Origin: Flavobacteriales bacterium UBA952
GTDB lineage: Bacteria; Bacteroidota; Bacteroidia; Flavobacteriales_D; Crocinitomicaceae
Length of the DNA: 64,000 nt
Direction of reading: 5' to 3'
Assembly: GCA_905182495.1 (NCBI GenBank)
Contig: CAJJBU010000016.1
Coordinates: 1 to 64,000 of the forward strand
The notes beneath the pieces were generated by a model. It was not told the origin of the DNA. It worked only from the letters and a program-made list of their open reading frames with translations, and made no database searches. A program made the position numbers and the translations under genes. Of the stretch, positions 53,962 to 63,375 are shown one piece after another (within the stretch, counting starts at the first letter, position 1; each line of letters begins with the position of its first letter).

Positions 53962-55211
53962 CTAAACCGTTTCTAATGCTTGCTTAATATCCCAGATTAA
54001 ATCATTGTGATTTTCGACGCCAACCGATATTCGAATTAACTTCTCAGTGATGCTTAATTCTTCTCTAAAATTAGGATCTACACCCGCGTGAGTCATTGTC
54101 GCAGGATGCTCAACTAAAGATTCAGTGCCTCCTAAACTAACGGCTAACTTAATTAATTTTAAAGCGTCAATAAATCTAAATGCGTCTTCCTCTGCGCCTT
54201 TGATGTCAAAGGAAAGCATTGCCCCAGGCGAGTCGTATTGTCGTTTGTAAATTTTGTATTCCTCAGTACCTTTAGGAATTAATCCCAAATAATATACCTT
54301 TTCAACTTTTTCATGCTGGTTAAGGAATTCGGCTACATGCTCCGCGTTTATGGCTTGTTGCTCCATTCTTATTTTTAGTGTTTCTAAACTACGCATGAGT
54401 AACCAACCGGTTTGAGGAGCGGCCATATTACCTAGGAAAGTTCGTAAAACCTTTACTCTTGAAATAACTTCTTAACCACTAAAGCTCCCATAATAACATC
54501 ACTATGACCACCTAAGTATTTTGTAGCACTGTGCAAAGCAAAATCAGCACCATGCTGGAGGGGGTGCTGCCATAGTGGCCCCATATAGGTGTTGTCCACA
54601 GCGAAGTACACTTTCTTGTCTGAGGAGGAGTATAGATTAGCAATGGATTTGCACATATCCATATCAATTAATGCATTGGTAGGGTTTGCAGGGGTTTCAA
54701 TGAAAATCATTGCCAATTTATTTGCTAATCCTGAATTTTTCAAACGCTTTACAATATCTTCCTGGGTATCCTTCGGCGTAAAAGAAATGGTGTGGATCCC
54801 GATTTTTTTCAAGAAGTCTTTAATAAAATGATCCGTTCCACCATAGAGTGGTGAGCTATATAATAGCACGTCGCCAGGTGATAGGAATTCCAATAAAACC
54901 GTAGAAATAGCGGCCATTCCACTTTCGAATACTGCACAATCATCAGCTTTGTCCCAAAGTTTTAATCTTGTTTCAAGAATTTCTAAATCAGGATTGTTTA
55001 TTCGGCTATAAATTAAACCAAATTCCTCTGTGGTTTCTTTTTCTCGAAGGCCATAGGCAACTTCAAAAAAAGCCTTTCCTTCTTTTGCCGTTTTAAAAAC
55101 AAAGGTTGATGTTTGAAATATTGGAGGTTTAATTGATCCTTCAGAAAGCTCTGGTTTGTAACCATGAGACATCATTAAACTTTCTGGTTTGAAATTATGC
55201 TTTTTACTCAT
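53962..55211 (-). CDS. Cys/Met metabolism PLP enzyme (methionine gamma-lyase-like), frameshifted
   Basis: About 416 residues in two frames. First part (55211 to about 54458): SMMSHGY-type start, PLYGGTDHF, DNTYMGPLWQHPLQ, and PLP-lysine motif SATKYLGGHSDVIMG. Second part, from about 54455: RVKVLRTFLGNMAAPQTGWLLMRSLE onward to 53962. One missing base near 54456-54460 joins LFQ to RVKVLRT. Substrate could be methionine, cystathionine or O-acylhomoserine; the split between these is not visible in the sequence. Confidence 0.85.
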
Positions 55212-55343
55212 ATTAAAATCTAATTAATTCCGGGTAATAAAATGGTTTTTTGTTGTGTAACAAAATGTGAAAAATAAAGTTTAAGTACTGCTGCAAAGTT
55301 AGAAAAGGTTTTGGTTTGAATGGCGACTTTAGTATAAATAGAA

Positions 55344-55363
55344 AAAAGCCCTTTCGGGCTTTT
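55344..55363 (-). terminator. Intrinsic terminator of the DUF4139 gene
   Basis: AAAAGCCC-TTTC-GGGCTTTT hairpin three bases beyond the stop at 55367; the minus strand then runs into T residues. A longer T run on the plus side makes it usable in both directions. Confidence 0.85.
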
Positions 55364-55366
55364 TTT

Positions 55367-57058
55367 TTAGATGTTTATTTGTCGTCCTTTATCAAATTTT
55401 ATTCGATAATCGAAATCAAATATCTTCTTGTCTTTTGGAGCTAGCTTGACTTTCCATTCAATTAACCCGGTCCGATCTTGTAAATTCCCCTTACCTAGGT
55501 TCACTTTATCTATTTCGATATTTGAATCCGTCGTAATTGGAATTTGATCTTGGATCACAACCTCAATCGGGCTTGACTTCATGTTTTTGATTTCTATGGT
55601 ATAGGCCAATGTTTTTTCAATTTTATCACCTATTGATTTCTCCTTGCACTTCGATGATAAAAGCCTTCTACTTATGGATATGTTTGGGTCCTTACCAAGA
55701 GATAGGTATAAGGTGTCGTTCATTGTCGTTGGATCGATATAAGTTTCACCTATGTAGGAGCCGTCAAAGAATATGTTTGCTTTAGATGGAATGAGCTGAA
55801 GGTCATCAATTTTCAACATCTCAGCAACCAGGTATACAGAGGCGTCTAATTTTGGAACTGCATAATATTTAAAATTAGTTTCAAGTTCTGATTTTTGAAC
55901 CAATACCATATGTTTATGGCCGTTCGAGGCTATCGTGTAAGGCAGTTCTATTTTGAATTCAGCAGCCGTTAATTGTTTCACAAGTTTTGTGAATTGATCT
56001 GCTCCAATTTCTTCATTTTGGGTGACTTCTGATTCTTGTAATGAGTACCCTCTATTTGTAATGGCTTGAGCAGGAGCATTTGATAGAGCTTTGTATCTAT
56101 TATTGCTATTGACAGATAGTTTAATGTCATTTCTATAAGCGACATAGCTTAGGTACCACGGGTTTAATTCCGGTTTGGTTTTATTAGCGTACGGATTATT
56201 CGTGGAGATGCTCAGTTTTACATTTTTCCAGTCTAATCCTGTTTGCTGCTGAACCTCTGCCTTATAGTTCATGTAGATTTTCCCTTCGGAGGATTCACTA
56301 CGAATATCATACAAAGGAGTCCAACTTGCATTTGCTGAAAGGTAAGAGAAGTCTATTTTTCCGTTTGTAGCCCCATCTGCTATTAATGAAACCGTAATTC
56401 TTGGGATTGGAGAAACGTTAGAGACTTTGATTTTATTAAGTCGGCCTTGGAGGTGGCTCATGCGTTTGTTCATCCTCGCCTTCTGTTTCTCTTTATTTGT
56501 TTTTTTCTTACTGAGGACAATTAACGATTTATTAATTGAATTCATCTTAGCGGTATATAAGGCTATGGCCTCTTTTAGCAATCCAATAGAGTCATTTACT
56601 TTACCCTGGTTTTTCATTAGGCCATTGTTTTTAATCATTGTTTTGGTTTCGTTATAGACACTAATCTGCTCTTGTAAATCTCTAAGATCGAATCCTAAGA
56701 ACTCTAATGAGTCCTTTAAAAGTTGAATTTTTTTCATGACCACTTTAGTTTCCTTACTGTAATCTTTAACCGTATTCTCAGGATAGTACAGGGTGTATTT
56801 ACTATCAAGAATCACGACTTTTCCTGTGGCGCTAACCTGTATTGTGTTTGGGTCTATAGAAGCGCTAATCCCCTCTATAATAATGTTATTGACGCCTGAA
56901 ACTGCCGAGTAATTCACAGTGGATCGAAGTTGAACGCCTGAGGTGTAAACAGTAGCGGCCTTTAAACTTGCTTTTTTAACAGAATTGTTGGTTTTATCGT
57001 TTCCAAAGCATAATGCCGTAATGGAAAGAAATAGAATCGAAGTGAGTTGTTTTTTCAT
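55367..57058 (-). CDS. DUF4139/DUF4140 (mucoidy inhibitor MuiA-like) exported protein
   Basis: Start at ATG 57058 (MKKQLTSILFLSITALCFG), the beginning of a signal peptide; an upstream frame adds 15 residues. About 563 residues: N-terminal DUF4140 (VYTSGVQLRSTVNYS, about 33-100), a coiled coil (about 105-215), and DUF4139 (SYLSANASWTPLYDIRSES to the C-terminal FDFDYRIKFDKGRQI). Widespread in Bacteroidota; function unknown, the name comes from E. coli work on mucoidy. Confidence 0.85.
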   Translation of the reverse strand: MKKQLTSILFLSITALCFGNDKTNNSVKKASLKAATVYTSGVQLRSTVNYSAVSGVNNIIIEGISASIDPNTIQVSATGKVVILDSKYTLYYPENTVKDYSKETKVVMKKIQLLKDSLEFLGFDLRDLQEQISVYNETKTMIKNNGLMKNQGKVNDSIGLLKEAIALYTAKMNSINKSLIVLSKKKTNKEKQKARMNKRMSHLQGRLNKIKVSNVSPIPRITVSLIADGATNGKIDFSYLSANASWTPLYDIRSESSEGKIYMNYKAEVQQQTGLDWKNVKLSISTNNPYANKTKPELNPWYLSYVAYRNDIKLSVNSNNRYKALSNAPAQAITNRGYSLQESEVTQNEEIGADQFTKLVKQLTAAEFKIELPYTIASNGHKHMVLVQKSELETNFKYYAVPKLDASVYLVAEMLKIDDLQLIPSKANIFFDGSYIGETYIDPTTMNDTLYLSLGKDPNISISRRLLSSKCKEKSIGDKIEKTLAYTIEIKNMKSSPIEVVIQDQIPITTDSNIEIDKVNLGKGNLQDRTGLIEWKVKLAPKDKKIFDFDYRIKFDKGRQINI

Positions 57059-57144
57059 GTGATATTTTTTAGTCGTGTACATCCCAGGATTCAACAAGTT
57101 CATTTTTTGCTTAAACTTTTTTTATAACGAAGTGTTTCATAGTT

Positions 57145-58060
57145 ATGAGTGCGACCGTTGTATCTGTCAATAAGCTAAGTAAATCCTTTAATGGCTTTCA
57201 GGCTGTCGAAGACGTGAGCTTTAGAGGTTTATAAAAATGATGTTTTTGGTTTTTTAGGTCCAAATGGAGCTGGCAAGAGCACTTCGCTGCGATGCATGCT
57301 TTCATTGATTCAAGCTGATGCGGGTGAAATATCTCTTTTCGGTAAACCTTTAAAAAACAATAGGTCTGAGATTCTTTCAAATATTGGGTCTATCATCGAG
57401 AAGCCTGATTTTTACAAATACCTATCTGCATATAAAAACCTTGAGCTTCTTGCGCGTATTTCGGGTTCTTCTGTATCTAAGTCAGCACTTTATGACATTC
57501 TTGAATTCGTGGGGCTTCATGGTCGTGAAAAACATAAGTTTAAAACATTTTCTCACGGTATGAAACAGAGGTTAGGCATTGCCCAAGCGCTTATGCATGA
57601 CCCTGATTTAATCATTTTAGATGAGCCAACTACAGGTTTGGATCCTCAAGGAATAGTTGACATACGTAATTTAATCTTGAAGCTTAGTCAAGAGCAGGGG
57701 AAAACAGTTATTCTTTCTTCGCATCAGCTCTCAGAGATTGAAATGATTGCAAATAGAATGGTGATTATAAATAAAGGAAGAACGATAATTGAAGGAAGGG
57801 TGGATGAACTTTTAAACACCTCGAAAATGGTGGTTCGTTTTCAGGTTGATGACCCATCTCGTGCAGTAAAGTTGATAGAAAAAGATTTTCATTCAGTACA
57901 AGGTGTTTCGACAGATAATCGTGAGTTAGAATTTGAGATTGAAAAGATGGAAATAGCTGATGTTGCCGAGTCTTTTGTCAAGAATGGTCTTCGTATTTAT
58001 GGCATTGAACAAAAGCGAAAACTGGAAGATTATTTTATTAAAATGATTGCGGAAGTATAA
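57145..58060 (+). CDS. ABC transporter ATPase, frameshifted in the first 30 codons
   Basis: ATG 57145 starts MSATVVSVNKLSKSFNGFQ and VEDVSF, then the frame hits TAA. The next frame resumes KNDVFGFLGPNGAGKST with Walker A, signature FSHGMKQRLGIAQAL and Walker B LIILDEPTTGLDPQG. One extra G in AGAGGTTTAT (57222-57228) explains the break. Full length about 305 residues, ABC-2 (CcmA/NatA-like) type. Works with the permease that follows one base later. Confidence 0.88.
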
Positions 58061-58061
58061 T

Positions 58062-58904
58062 ATGATTTTAAAAAGCACGTATAACGAATTGATTAAAATT
58101 CTTGCGAAACCAAGAAGTTATATAGGGTTTGGAGCATTGACATTGCTGATAGGCGTGATCTTAATCGCTATGAAAGCAGATGGTGAAAACTTCATTTCCT
58201 TTGTAACAGCATCTTTTGAACAAAGTTTGAGTTTTAATGGTGATATACTGAATGGCAATCTCATGGCGTTTATCATTCTGCAAATGCTCATAATTCACGT
58301 TCCTTTATTGGTAGCGTTAGTTACTGGGGATCTAGTGTCTGGAGAAGCAGCCATGGGTACCTTGCGAATGATGGCTACAAAACCAATTTCTCGAAATGCT
58401 ATTTTGGGATCAAAGTTTTTAGCAGGCGCAATTTATACTTTTTTGTTGACCCTATGGATGGCTTTCATGGCTTATGGAGTTGGGCAATGGATGTTTGGTA
58501 CGGGAGACTTAATTGTGCTTAATAATGATGGCCTTGTGATTATCCCGGCTGACGATATTGCATGGCGTTACATATATGGATTTGCACTGGCTTATTTGTC
58601 TCTATTGTCCATCGCTACGATGTCCATATGTTTCTCCGTGTTTTCAGATAATTCAATCGGTCCAATCGTAAGTACGATGGCTGTAATTATTCTGTTTACG
58701 ATAATAGGATCTCTTGATGTGCCTAGCTTTAATAATGTACAGCCTTTTTTACTAACTACACATATGGCATCTTGGCGCAGCTTATTTGAGATACCTGTCC
58801 CAATTTCAGACATATTAAATTCGATTTGTATCTTACTCGCTCACATCCTAGGCTTCACCGGTATTGCTTTGTGGAAATTCAATAAAAAAGACATCACAAC
58901 CTAA
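58062..58904 (+). CDS. ABC-2 type transporter permease
   Basis: Start at ATG 58062 (MILKSTYNELIKILAKPRSY), directly after the ATPase stop. About 280 residues with six membrane helices and the ABC-2 sequence LVTGDLVSGEAAMGTLRMM before helix three. Exporter of unknown cargo; the adjacent LolA-like gene hints at lipoprotein or lipid handling but this is inference only. Its stop overlaps the next start by one base. Confidence 0.88.
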   Translation: MILKSTYNELIKILAKPRSYIGFGALTLLIGVILIAMKADGENFISFVTASFEQSLSFNGDILNGNLMAFIILQMLIIHVPLLVALVTGDLVSGEAAMGTLRMMATKPISRNAILGSKFLAGAIYTFLLTLWMAFMAYGVGQWMFGTGDLIVLNNDGLVIIPADDIAWRYIYGFALAYLSLLSIATMSICFSVFSDNSIGPIVSTMAVIILFTIIGSLDVPSFNNVQPFLLTTHMASWRSLFEIPVPISDILNSICILLAHILGFTGIALWKFNKKDITT

Positions 58905-59584
58905 TGAAAATAATAGTCAGTATAGCGTTCTTATATTTGTTTATTGGAGCTTTGAAATCACAAAATCCCGAGGAACTTCTGGGGCAATTGGTCTCTAAAC
59001 TTGAGAGGGTTCAAGATTATTCTGCAGCGGTAAATATAAAAGCTGATATTCCGCTCATTAAGATATTGCCAGTAAGGGCTAAAATCTATTTTAAAAAAGA
59101 AAACCAATTCAAAGTTGTCTCTAAAGGAATTGCTATACTTCCAAAACAAGGATTTACAGATATGAATGTTTTTTTAAGAGCAACAGAATCTTATATGGTG
59201 GTCTTTGCGGGTGAAAAAATAATTAATAATGTCAATTCGCATCTTCTTACGGTTATCGCAAATGAAAGTGATTCAGAAATTATTTTAATCAAGTTATGGG
59301 TGGATCCAATTAAAAAGCTGATTCTAGAGTCCGAAATAACGACAAGGAGTAGTGGGAATGTTAAGGTTTCCTACACTTATAATGGCCACGAGGATTATGG
59401 CCTGCCTTCGGAGCTTAAATTCGAGGTTGATGTTAAGGAATTTAAAATGCCTAAGAGCTTTTCATCGAATCCTCATAAAACGACCACAGGTAAGGTTAAT
59501 AAAAGAAAATCGGGGATTATTCATCTCATTCTTACAGACTACAAAGTAAATCAGGGAATTGAAGATTCCTTTTTCGATAAATAG
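58904..59584 (+). CDS. LolA-like outer membrane lipoprotein-sorting family protein, exported
   Basis: 226 residues, signal peptide 1-19 (GALKSQ). The following domain has the LolA/LppX-type beta-layer pattern (VQDYSAAVNIKADIP, ESEITTRSSGNVKVSYTYNG) and a WVDP segment typical of DUF4292/LolA relatives. Lipid or lipoprotein binding in the periplasm is likely, but the true ligand is unknown. Third gene of the ABC-2 run. Confidence 0.65.
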   Translation: MKIIVSIAFLYLFIGALKSQNPEELLGQLVSKLERVQDYSAAVNIKADIPLIKILPVRAKIYFKKENQFKVVSKGIAILPKQGFTDMNVFLRATESYMVVFAGEKIINNVNSHLLTVIANESDSEIILIKLWVDPIKKLILESEITTRSSGNVKVSYTYNGHEDYGLPSELKFEVDVKEFKMPKSFSSNPHKTTTGKVNKRKSGIIHLILTDYKVNQGIEDSFFDK

Positions 59585-59656
59585 GCTGCCATTCTTCTCG
59601 CTATAAGTTTATTTATATTTTAGGGGATTGATTACATTTGTCCCACAAATCAGCTT

Positions 59657-60403
59657 ATGAATTTACTTGAAAATAAAATTGTAATTGTTACGGGTGCCTC
59701 AAGAGGTATCGGAAAATCAATTGCAGAAGAATGTGTACGCCAAGGAGCGACCGTGATCTTCACCTATCTTTCCTCAAAAGAGAAAGCCCAGGCTTTAGAG
59801 GCAGAACTTGCAGCGAGCGGAGGTAGGGCTAAGGGGTATAAATCTGATGCCGCTAAGTTTGATGAGGCTCAAAAATTGATTGATGATGTTGTTGCCGAGT
59901 TTGGTACGGTAGATGTTTTGGTGAACAACGCTGGAATCACAAGAGACACATTGTTAATGAGAATGTCAGAGGAGCAATGGGATGAAGTAATCAATACCAA
60001 TTTAAAATCAGCATTCAATTTAACTAAGGCCGTTCAGAGACCTATGCTCAAGGCTCGAAAGGGATCTATTGTAAACATGTCCTCTGTAGTAGGTGTTAAA
60101 GGAAATGCGGGACAGGCTAATTATGCTGCGTCAAAAGCAGGACTAATAGGTTTTACCAAATCTGTTGCCGCTGAGCTAGGCTCAAGAAACATTAGATGTA
60201 ATGCTATTGCACCAGGTTTTATAGAAACTGAAATGACAGCTGCCTTAGATCAAAAGGTCGTTCAGGAATGGAGAAATGGCATCCCTCTGAAAAGAGGTGG
60301 TAATCCAATTGATGTGGCAAATGCTACTGTTTTTCTAGCTTCTGATATGTCTGCATATATTACAGGGCAGACGCTTCATGTATGTGGCGGAATGTTAATG
60401 TAA
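59657..60403 (+). CDS. fabG: 3-oxoacyl-[acyl-carrier-protein] reductase
   Basis: 248 residues, short-chain dehydrogenase. TGASRGIG at 12-19, NNAGITRD at 90-97, catalytic S143, Y156 and K160 (YAASK), and GFIETEMTA in the family's substrate loop. Best match in form is FabG of fatty acid synthesis; other SDRs are alternatives. A TACATTTG box lies at 59633-59640, close to the Bacteroidota -7 consensus. Four bases before hemB. Confidence 0.9.
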   Translation: MNLLENKIVIVTGASRGIGKSIAEECVRQGATVIFTYLSSKEKAQALEAELAASGGRAKGYKSDAAKFDEAQKLIDDVVAEFGTVDVLVNNAGITRDTLLMRMSEEQWDEVINTNLKSAFNLTKAVQRPMLKARKGSIVNMSSVVGVKGNAGQANYAASKAGLIGFTKSVAAELGSRNIRCNAIAPGFIETEMTAALDQKVVQEWRNGIPLKRGGNPIDVANATVFLASDMSAYITGQTLHVCGGMLM

Positions 60404-60407
60404 TCCT

Positions 60408-61379
60408 ATGAATATTCGCCCAAGAAGAAATAGAAAAAACGCAGCCATTAGAGATATGGTTCAGGAGGCTCACCTTGGTGTAGAGCATTTGATATTTCCG
60501 GTCTTTTTAAAGGACGGAACCGGAGTTAAAGAAGAAATTTCTTCTTTACCTAATATTTACAGATGGTCTGTTGACATACTGCTCAAAGAGATTGAAGAAT
60601 GTGTGGAACTCGGGATTCGCGTTTTCGATATTTTCCCTTGCGTTGAAGAACATTTGAAGGATAAAACAGCAACATTAAGCTATAATCCTGATAATTTTTA
60701 CCTGAAAGCAATTCAGAAGATTAAAGAAACTTTTCCGGATGTGGTATTAATGAGTGATGTTGCTTTGGATCCATATTCATCAGATGGGCATGATGGCCTT
60801 GTGAAAAACGGTCAGATTGTCAACGATGAAACCTTACCCATATTGGCTAAAATGTCGATTGCTCAGGCGCAGGCCGGAATTGATATAATTGGCCCTTCGG
60901 ATATGATGGATGGTCGGGTAGGTGTAATCAGAAAGGCTCTTGATACTTCCGGATATGTGGACACGAGTATTATGTCTTATACTGCTAAATACGCGAGCTC
61001 CTTCTATGGCCCATTTAGAGACGCCCTGAAATCTGCCCCAAAGTCAGGTGATAAAAAGACCTATCAAATGAACCCTGCCAATAAAACAGAGGCTTTAATT
61101 GAAGCTAATTTGGATATTGAAGAAGGTGCCGATATGATTATGGTAAAACCGGCTTTATGTTATCTTGATGTGGTTCATTTACTAAAAGAAAATTTCGCTG
61201 TACCTATTACGGCTTATAATGTAAGCGGTGAATACGCGATGGTTCATGCAGCTTCGCAAAAAGGATGGCTCAATTATGAGGCAGCTATGTCTGAAATGCT
61301 TTTGAGTATTAGAAGGGCAGGAGCTGATGGAATCCTTACTTATTTCGCAAAAGATTTCGCAAAGTCTATTAATGGATAA
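60408..61379 (+). CDS. hemB: Delta-aminolevulinic acid dehydratase (porphobilinogen synthase)
   Basis: 323 residues. RPRRNRKNAAIRDMV start, MSDVALDPYSSDGHDG at the metal and substrate region, TAKYASSFYGPFRDA with one Schiff-base Lys region, and MVKPALCYLD with the second catalytic Lys. The Cys-rich zinc site of the animal form is replaced by D residues, as in Mg-dependent bacterial types. Condenses two aminolevulinates in haem synthesis. Overlaps the hutH start. Confidence 0.94.
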   Translation: MNIRPRRNRKNAAIRDMVQEAHLGVEHLIFPVFLKDGTGVKEEISSLPNIYRWSVDILLKEIEECVELGIRVFDIFPCVEEHLKDKTATLSYNPDNFYLKAIQKIKETFPDVVLMSDVALDPYSSDGHDGLVKNGQIVNDETLPILAKMSIAQAQAGIDIIGPSDMMDGRVGVIRKALDTSGYVDTSIMSYTAKYASSFYGPFRDALKSAPKSGDKKTYQMNPANKTEALIEANLDIEEGADMIMVKPALCYLDVVHLLKENFAVPITAYNVSGEYAMVHAASQKGWLNYEAAMSEMLLSIRRAGADGILTYFAKDFAKSING

Positions 61380-62865
61380 TGAATCCTTGAATATGTATTA
61401 TATAACAGATGAATTTTACAGTTTAGAGAAGATTCAGGAGCTTGTCTCCTCCAAAGAAGTAATCAGTATTAGTGAGGAGTCCAAAAAAAAGATTGTGCGC
61501 TGCGCGCATTACTTAGCAGACAAACTAGAAAATGAAAGCCAAGTTATTTATGGAATTAACACTGGTTTTGGTTCGCTCTGTAACACGGTGATTAGTAATT
61601 CAGAACTTGAATCCCTTCAGGTAAACCTAGTGCGTTCTCACGCTTGTGGTACAGGCCCTCGTATCCCTGATGAGCTTACAAAGCGTATTCTACTTTTGAA
61701 GGCGATTGCCCTGTGTAAAGGTCATTCAGGTGTTTATTTGGAGACCATAGAAAGGATCTTGTGGTTGTACAATAATGATATACTTCCTGTTATTTATGAG
61801 TTGGGAAGCCTTGGTGCTTCAGGCGACTTGGCGCCATTAGCGCATATGTCTCTTCCTTTAATAGGTGAGGGAGACGTGGTATTTAAAGGTGAGCTAAGAA
61901 AAACAATTGATGTTTTAAAAGAATTTGATGTTCAAGCGATCACATTACATCCAAAGGAGGGCTTAGCCTTGTTGAATGGAACACAATTTATGGCTGCCTA
62001 TTTGAGCCATATTGTTTCTTTTGGTTTTAGGGTGTTTGATACGGCAAATGCGGTAAGTTCTATTTCCGTTGATGCACTAAAGGGATTGATCTCTCCTTTT
62101 CAAGCCAATGTTAATGAATTAAGAAATCAGGCGGGTCAAATTGAAGTTGCAAAAATCTTATTTAATCGCCTAAAGGATAGCGATTTAATGGCTCAGAAAA
62201 AAGAGCATGTTCAAGATCCCTATTCTTTGCGATGTATACCTCAGGTTCATGGTGCTAGTAAAGACACTTTAGATTTCTGCAAGAAAACTATTGAAAATGA
62301 AATCAATGCCGTTACAGATAACCCCACAATATTTCCAGAGCAAAATGAGATCGTCTCTGCGGGTAATTTTCATGGGCAACCTCTAGCATTAGCATTAGAT
62401 TATTTAGCTATTGCGTTGGCCGAACTTGGAAGTATTTCTGAGCGAAGAACTTATAAGTTAATTGCAGGCGACAGAGGCTTGCCTCCCTTTTTGGTAAAAA
62501 ATCCTGGTTTACATTCTGGTTTGATGATCGCGCAATACGCTTGTGCTTCGATGGTAAGTCAGAATAAACAACTATGTACTCCTGCATCCGTCGATACTAT
62601 CGACTCTAGTAATGGTCAGGAGGATCATGTTAGTATGGGTGCAAATGCAGCTACAAAGTGTTTTAAGGTACTTTCGAATGTAAAAACAGTACTTGGGATC
62701 GAAATCCTATGTGCTTCACAAGCCATGGAATTTAGGAGGCCATTGAAATCTTCGGATATTAATGAAGGTCTTTTGTCGGCATATCGTAAAGTGATTCCCT
62801 TTATTGAGCAAGACCGTATATTTTCTTACGATATTGAGAAATCCACATCTTTTTTATTTAATTAA
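61372..62865 (+). CDS. hutH: Histidine ammonia-lyase
   Basis: Start at ATG 61372, inside the hemB end; ATG at 61393 is a later option. About 497 residues. MIO-forming triad A149-S150-G151 in SLGASGDLAPLAHMS, INTGFGSL, VRSHACGTG, QDPYSLRCIPQVHG and GNFHGQP. The Ser-His before ACG follows the histidine-lyase pattern rather than His-Leu of known tyrosine lyases. No other hut genes are nearby. Forms urocanate. Confidence 0.9.
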   Translation: MDNESLNMYYITDEFYSLEKIQELVSSKEVISISEESKKKIVRCAHYLADKLENESQVIYGINTGFGSLCNTVISNSELESLQVNLVRSHACGTGPRIPDELTKRILLLKAIALCKGHSGVYLETIERILWLYNNDILPVIYELGSLGASGDLAPLAHMSLPLIGEGDVVFKGELRKTIDVLKEFDVQAITLHPKEGLALLNGTQFMAAYLSHIVSFGFRVFDTANAVSSISVDALKGLISPFQANVNELRNQAGQIEVAKILFNRLKDSDLMAQKKEHVQDPYSLRCIPQVHGASKDTLDFCKKTIENEINAVTDNPTIFPEQNEIVSAGNFHGQPLALALDYLAIALAELGSISERRTYKLIAGDRGLPPFLVKNPGLHSGLMIAQYACASMVSQNKQLCTPASVDTIDSSNGQEDHVSMGANAATKCFKVLSNVKTVLGIEILCASQAMEFRRPLKSSDINEGLLSAYRKVIPFIEQDRIFSYDIEKSTSFLFN

Positions 62866-62868
62866 TTT

Positions 62869-63375
62869 ATGAGCGTAATAATTGAGGACCAAAAGAGAAG
62901 GCCAACTGGATTGTTGGTACTGTGTGTAATGACTATGGTTTCCACAGCTTGGCAATTGTTAGGGTCATTAGCCGGTGTCTTCAGTGGTAAATTAACAACA
63001 GAAGATGTCACTAATGTTCAATTAAAATATGCGGAACTCATTCAGATGTTAAAAGATTTAGGGTCTGAAGATTCTATTGATTCTATTTTAAAAATTCAGA
63101 ATATACAAATTGCTGTTCTTGAGAATTTGCAATTGTTTAGTTTTATTGGACTTATTATAGCAGGGGTAGGTGTTTTTGGAGTTTATAAAATATATAAAGG
63201 ATTTAAACTTGGTTTTCACCTGTATATCGTTTACTCGTTTCTTTCCTTGATTCACTACCACTTTATTGTCGGTGCTTCAGAGATTCCGACGCCGCTATTA
63301 ATCGCTAACGGATTCATTTCTTTATTGTTAATATTATTGTATTCACGACATCTACATTGGCTCAATAAAGTCTAA
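62869..63375 (+). CDS. Membrane protein of unknown function
   Basis: 168 residues with four likely membrane helices (about 15-38, 84-106, 112-130, 143-160) and a charged segment between the first two. I do not recognise the family. Three bases after hutH, so probably on the same transcript; ends tail to tail with the GlcD-like gene, overlapping by four bases. Confidence 0.6.
   Translation: MSVIIEDQKRRPTGLLVLCVMTMVSTAWQLLGSLAGVFSGKLTTEDVTNVQLKYAELIQMLKDLGSEDSIDSILKIQNIQIAVLENLQLFSFIGLIIAGVGVFGVYKIYKGFKLGFHLYIVYSFLSLIHYHFIVGASEIPTPLLIANGFISLLLILLYSRHLHWLNKV

Noticed and set aside
61372..62865. Tyrosine ammonia-lyase of an aryl-polyene or flexirubin cluster
   Set aside because: The selectivity residues look histidine-type, and no polyene synthase genes (dedicated KS/CLF, ACP, DH) surround it despite fabG being close.
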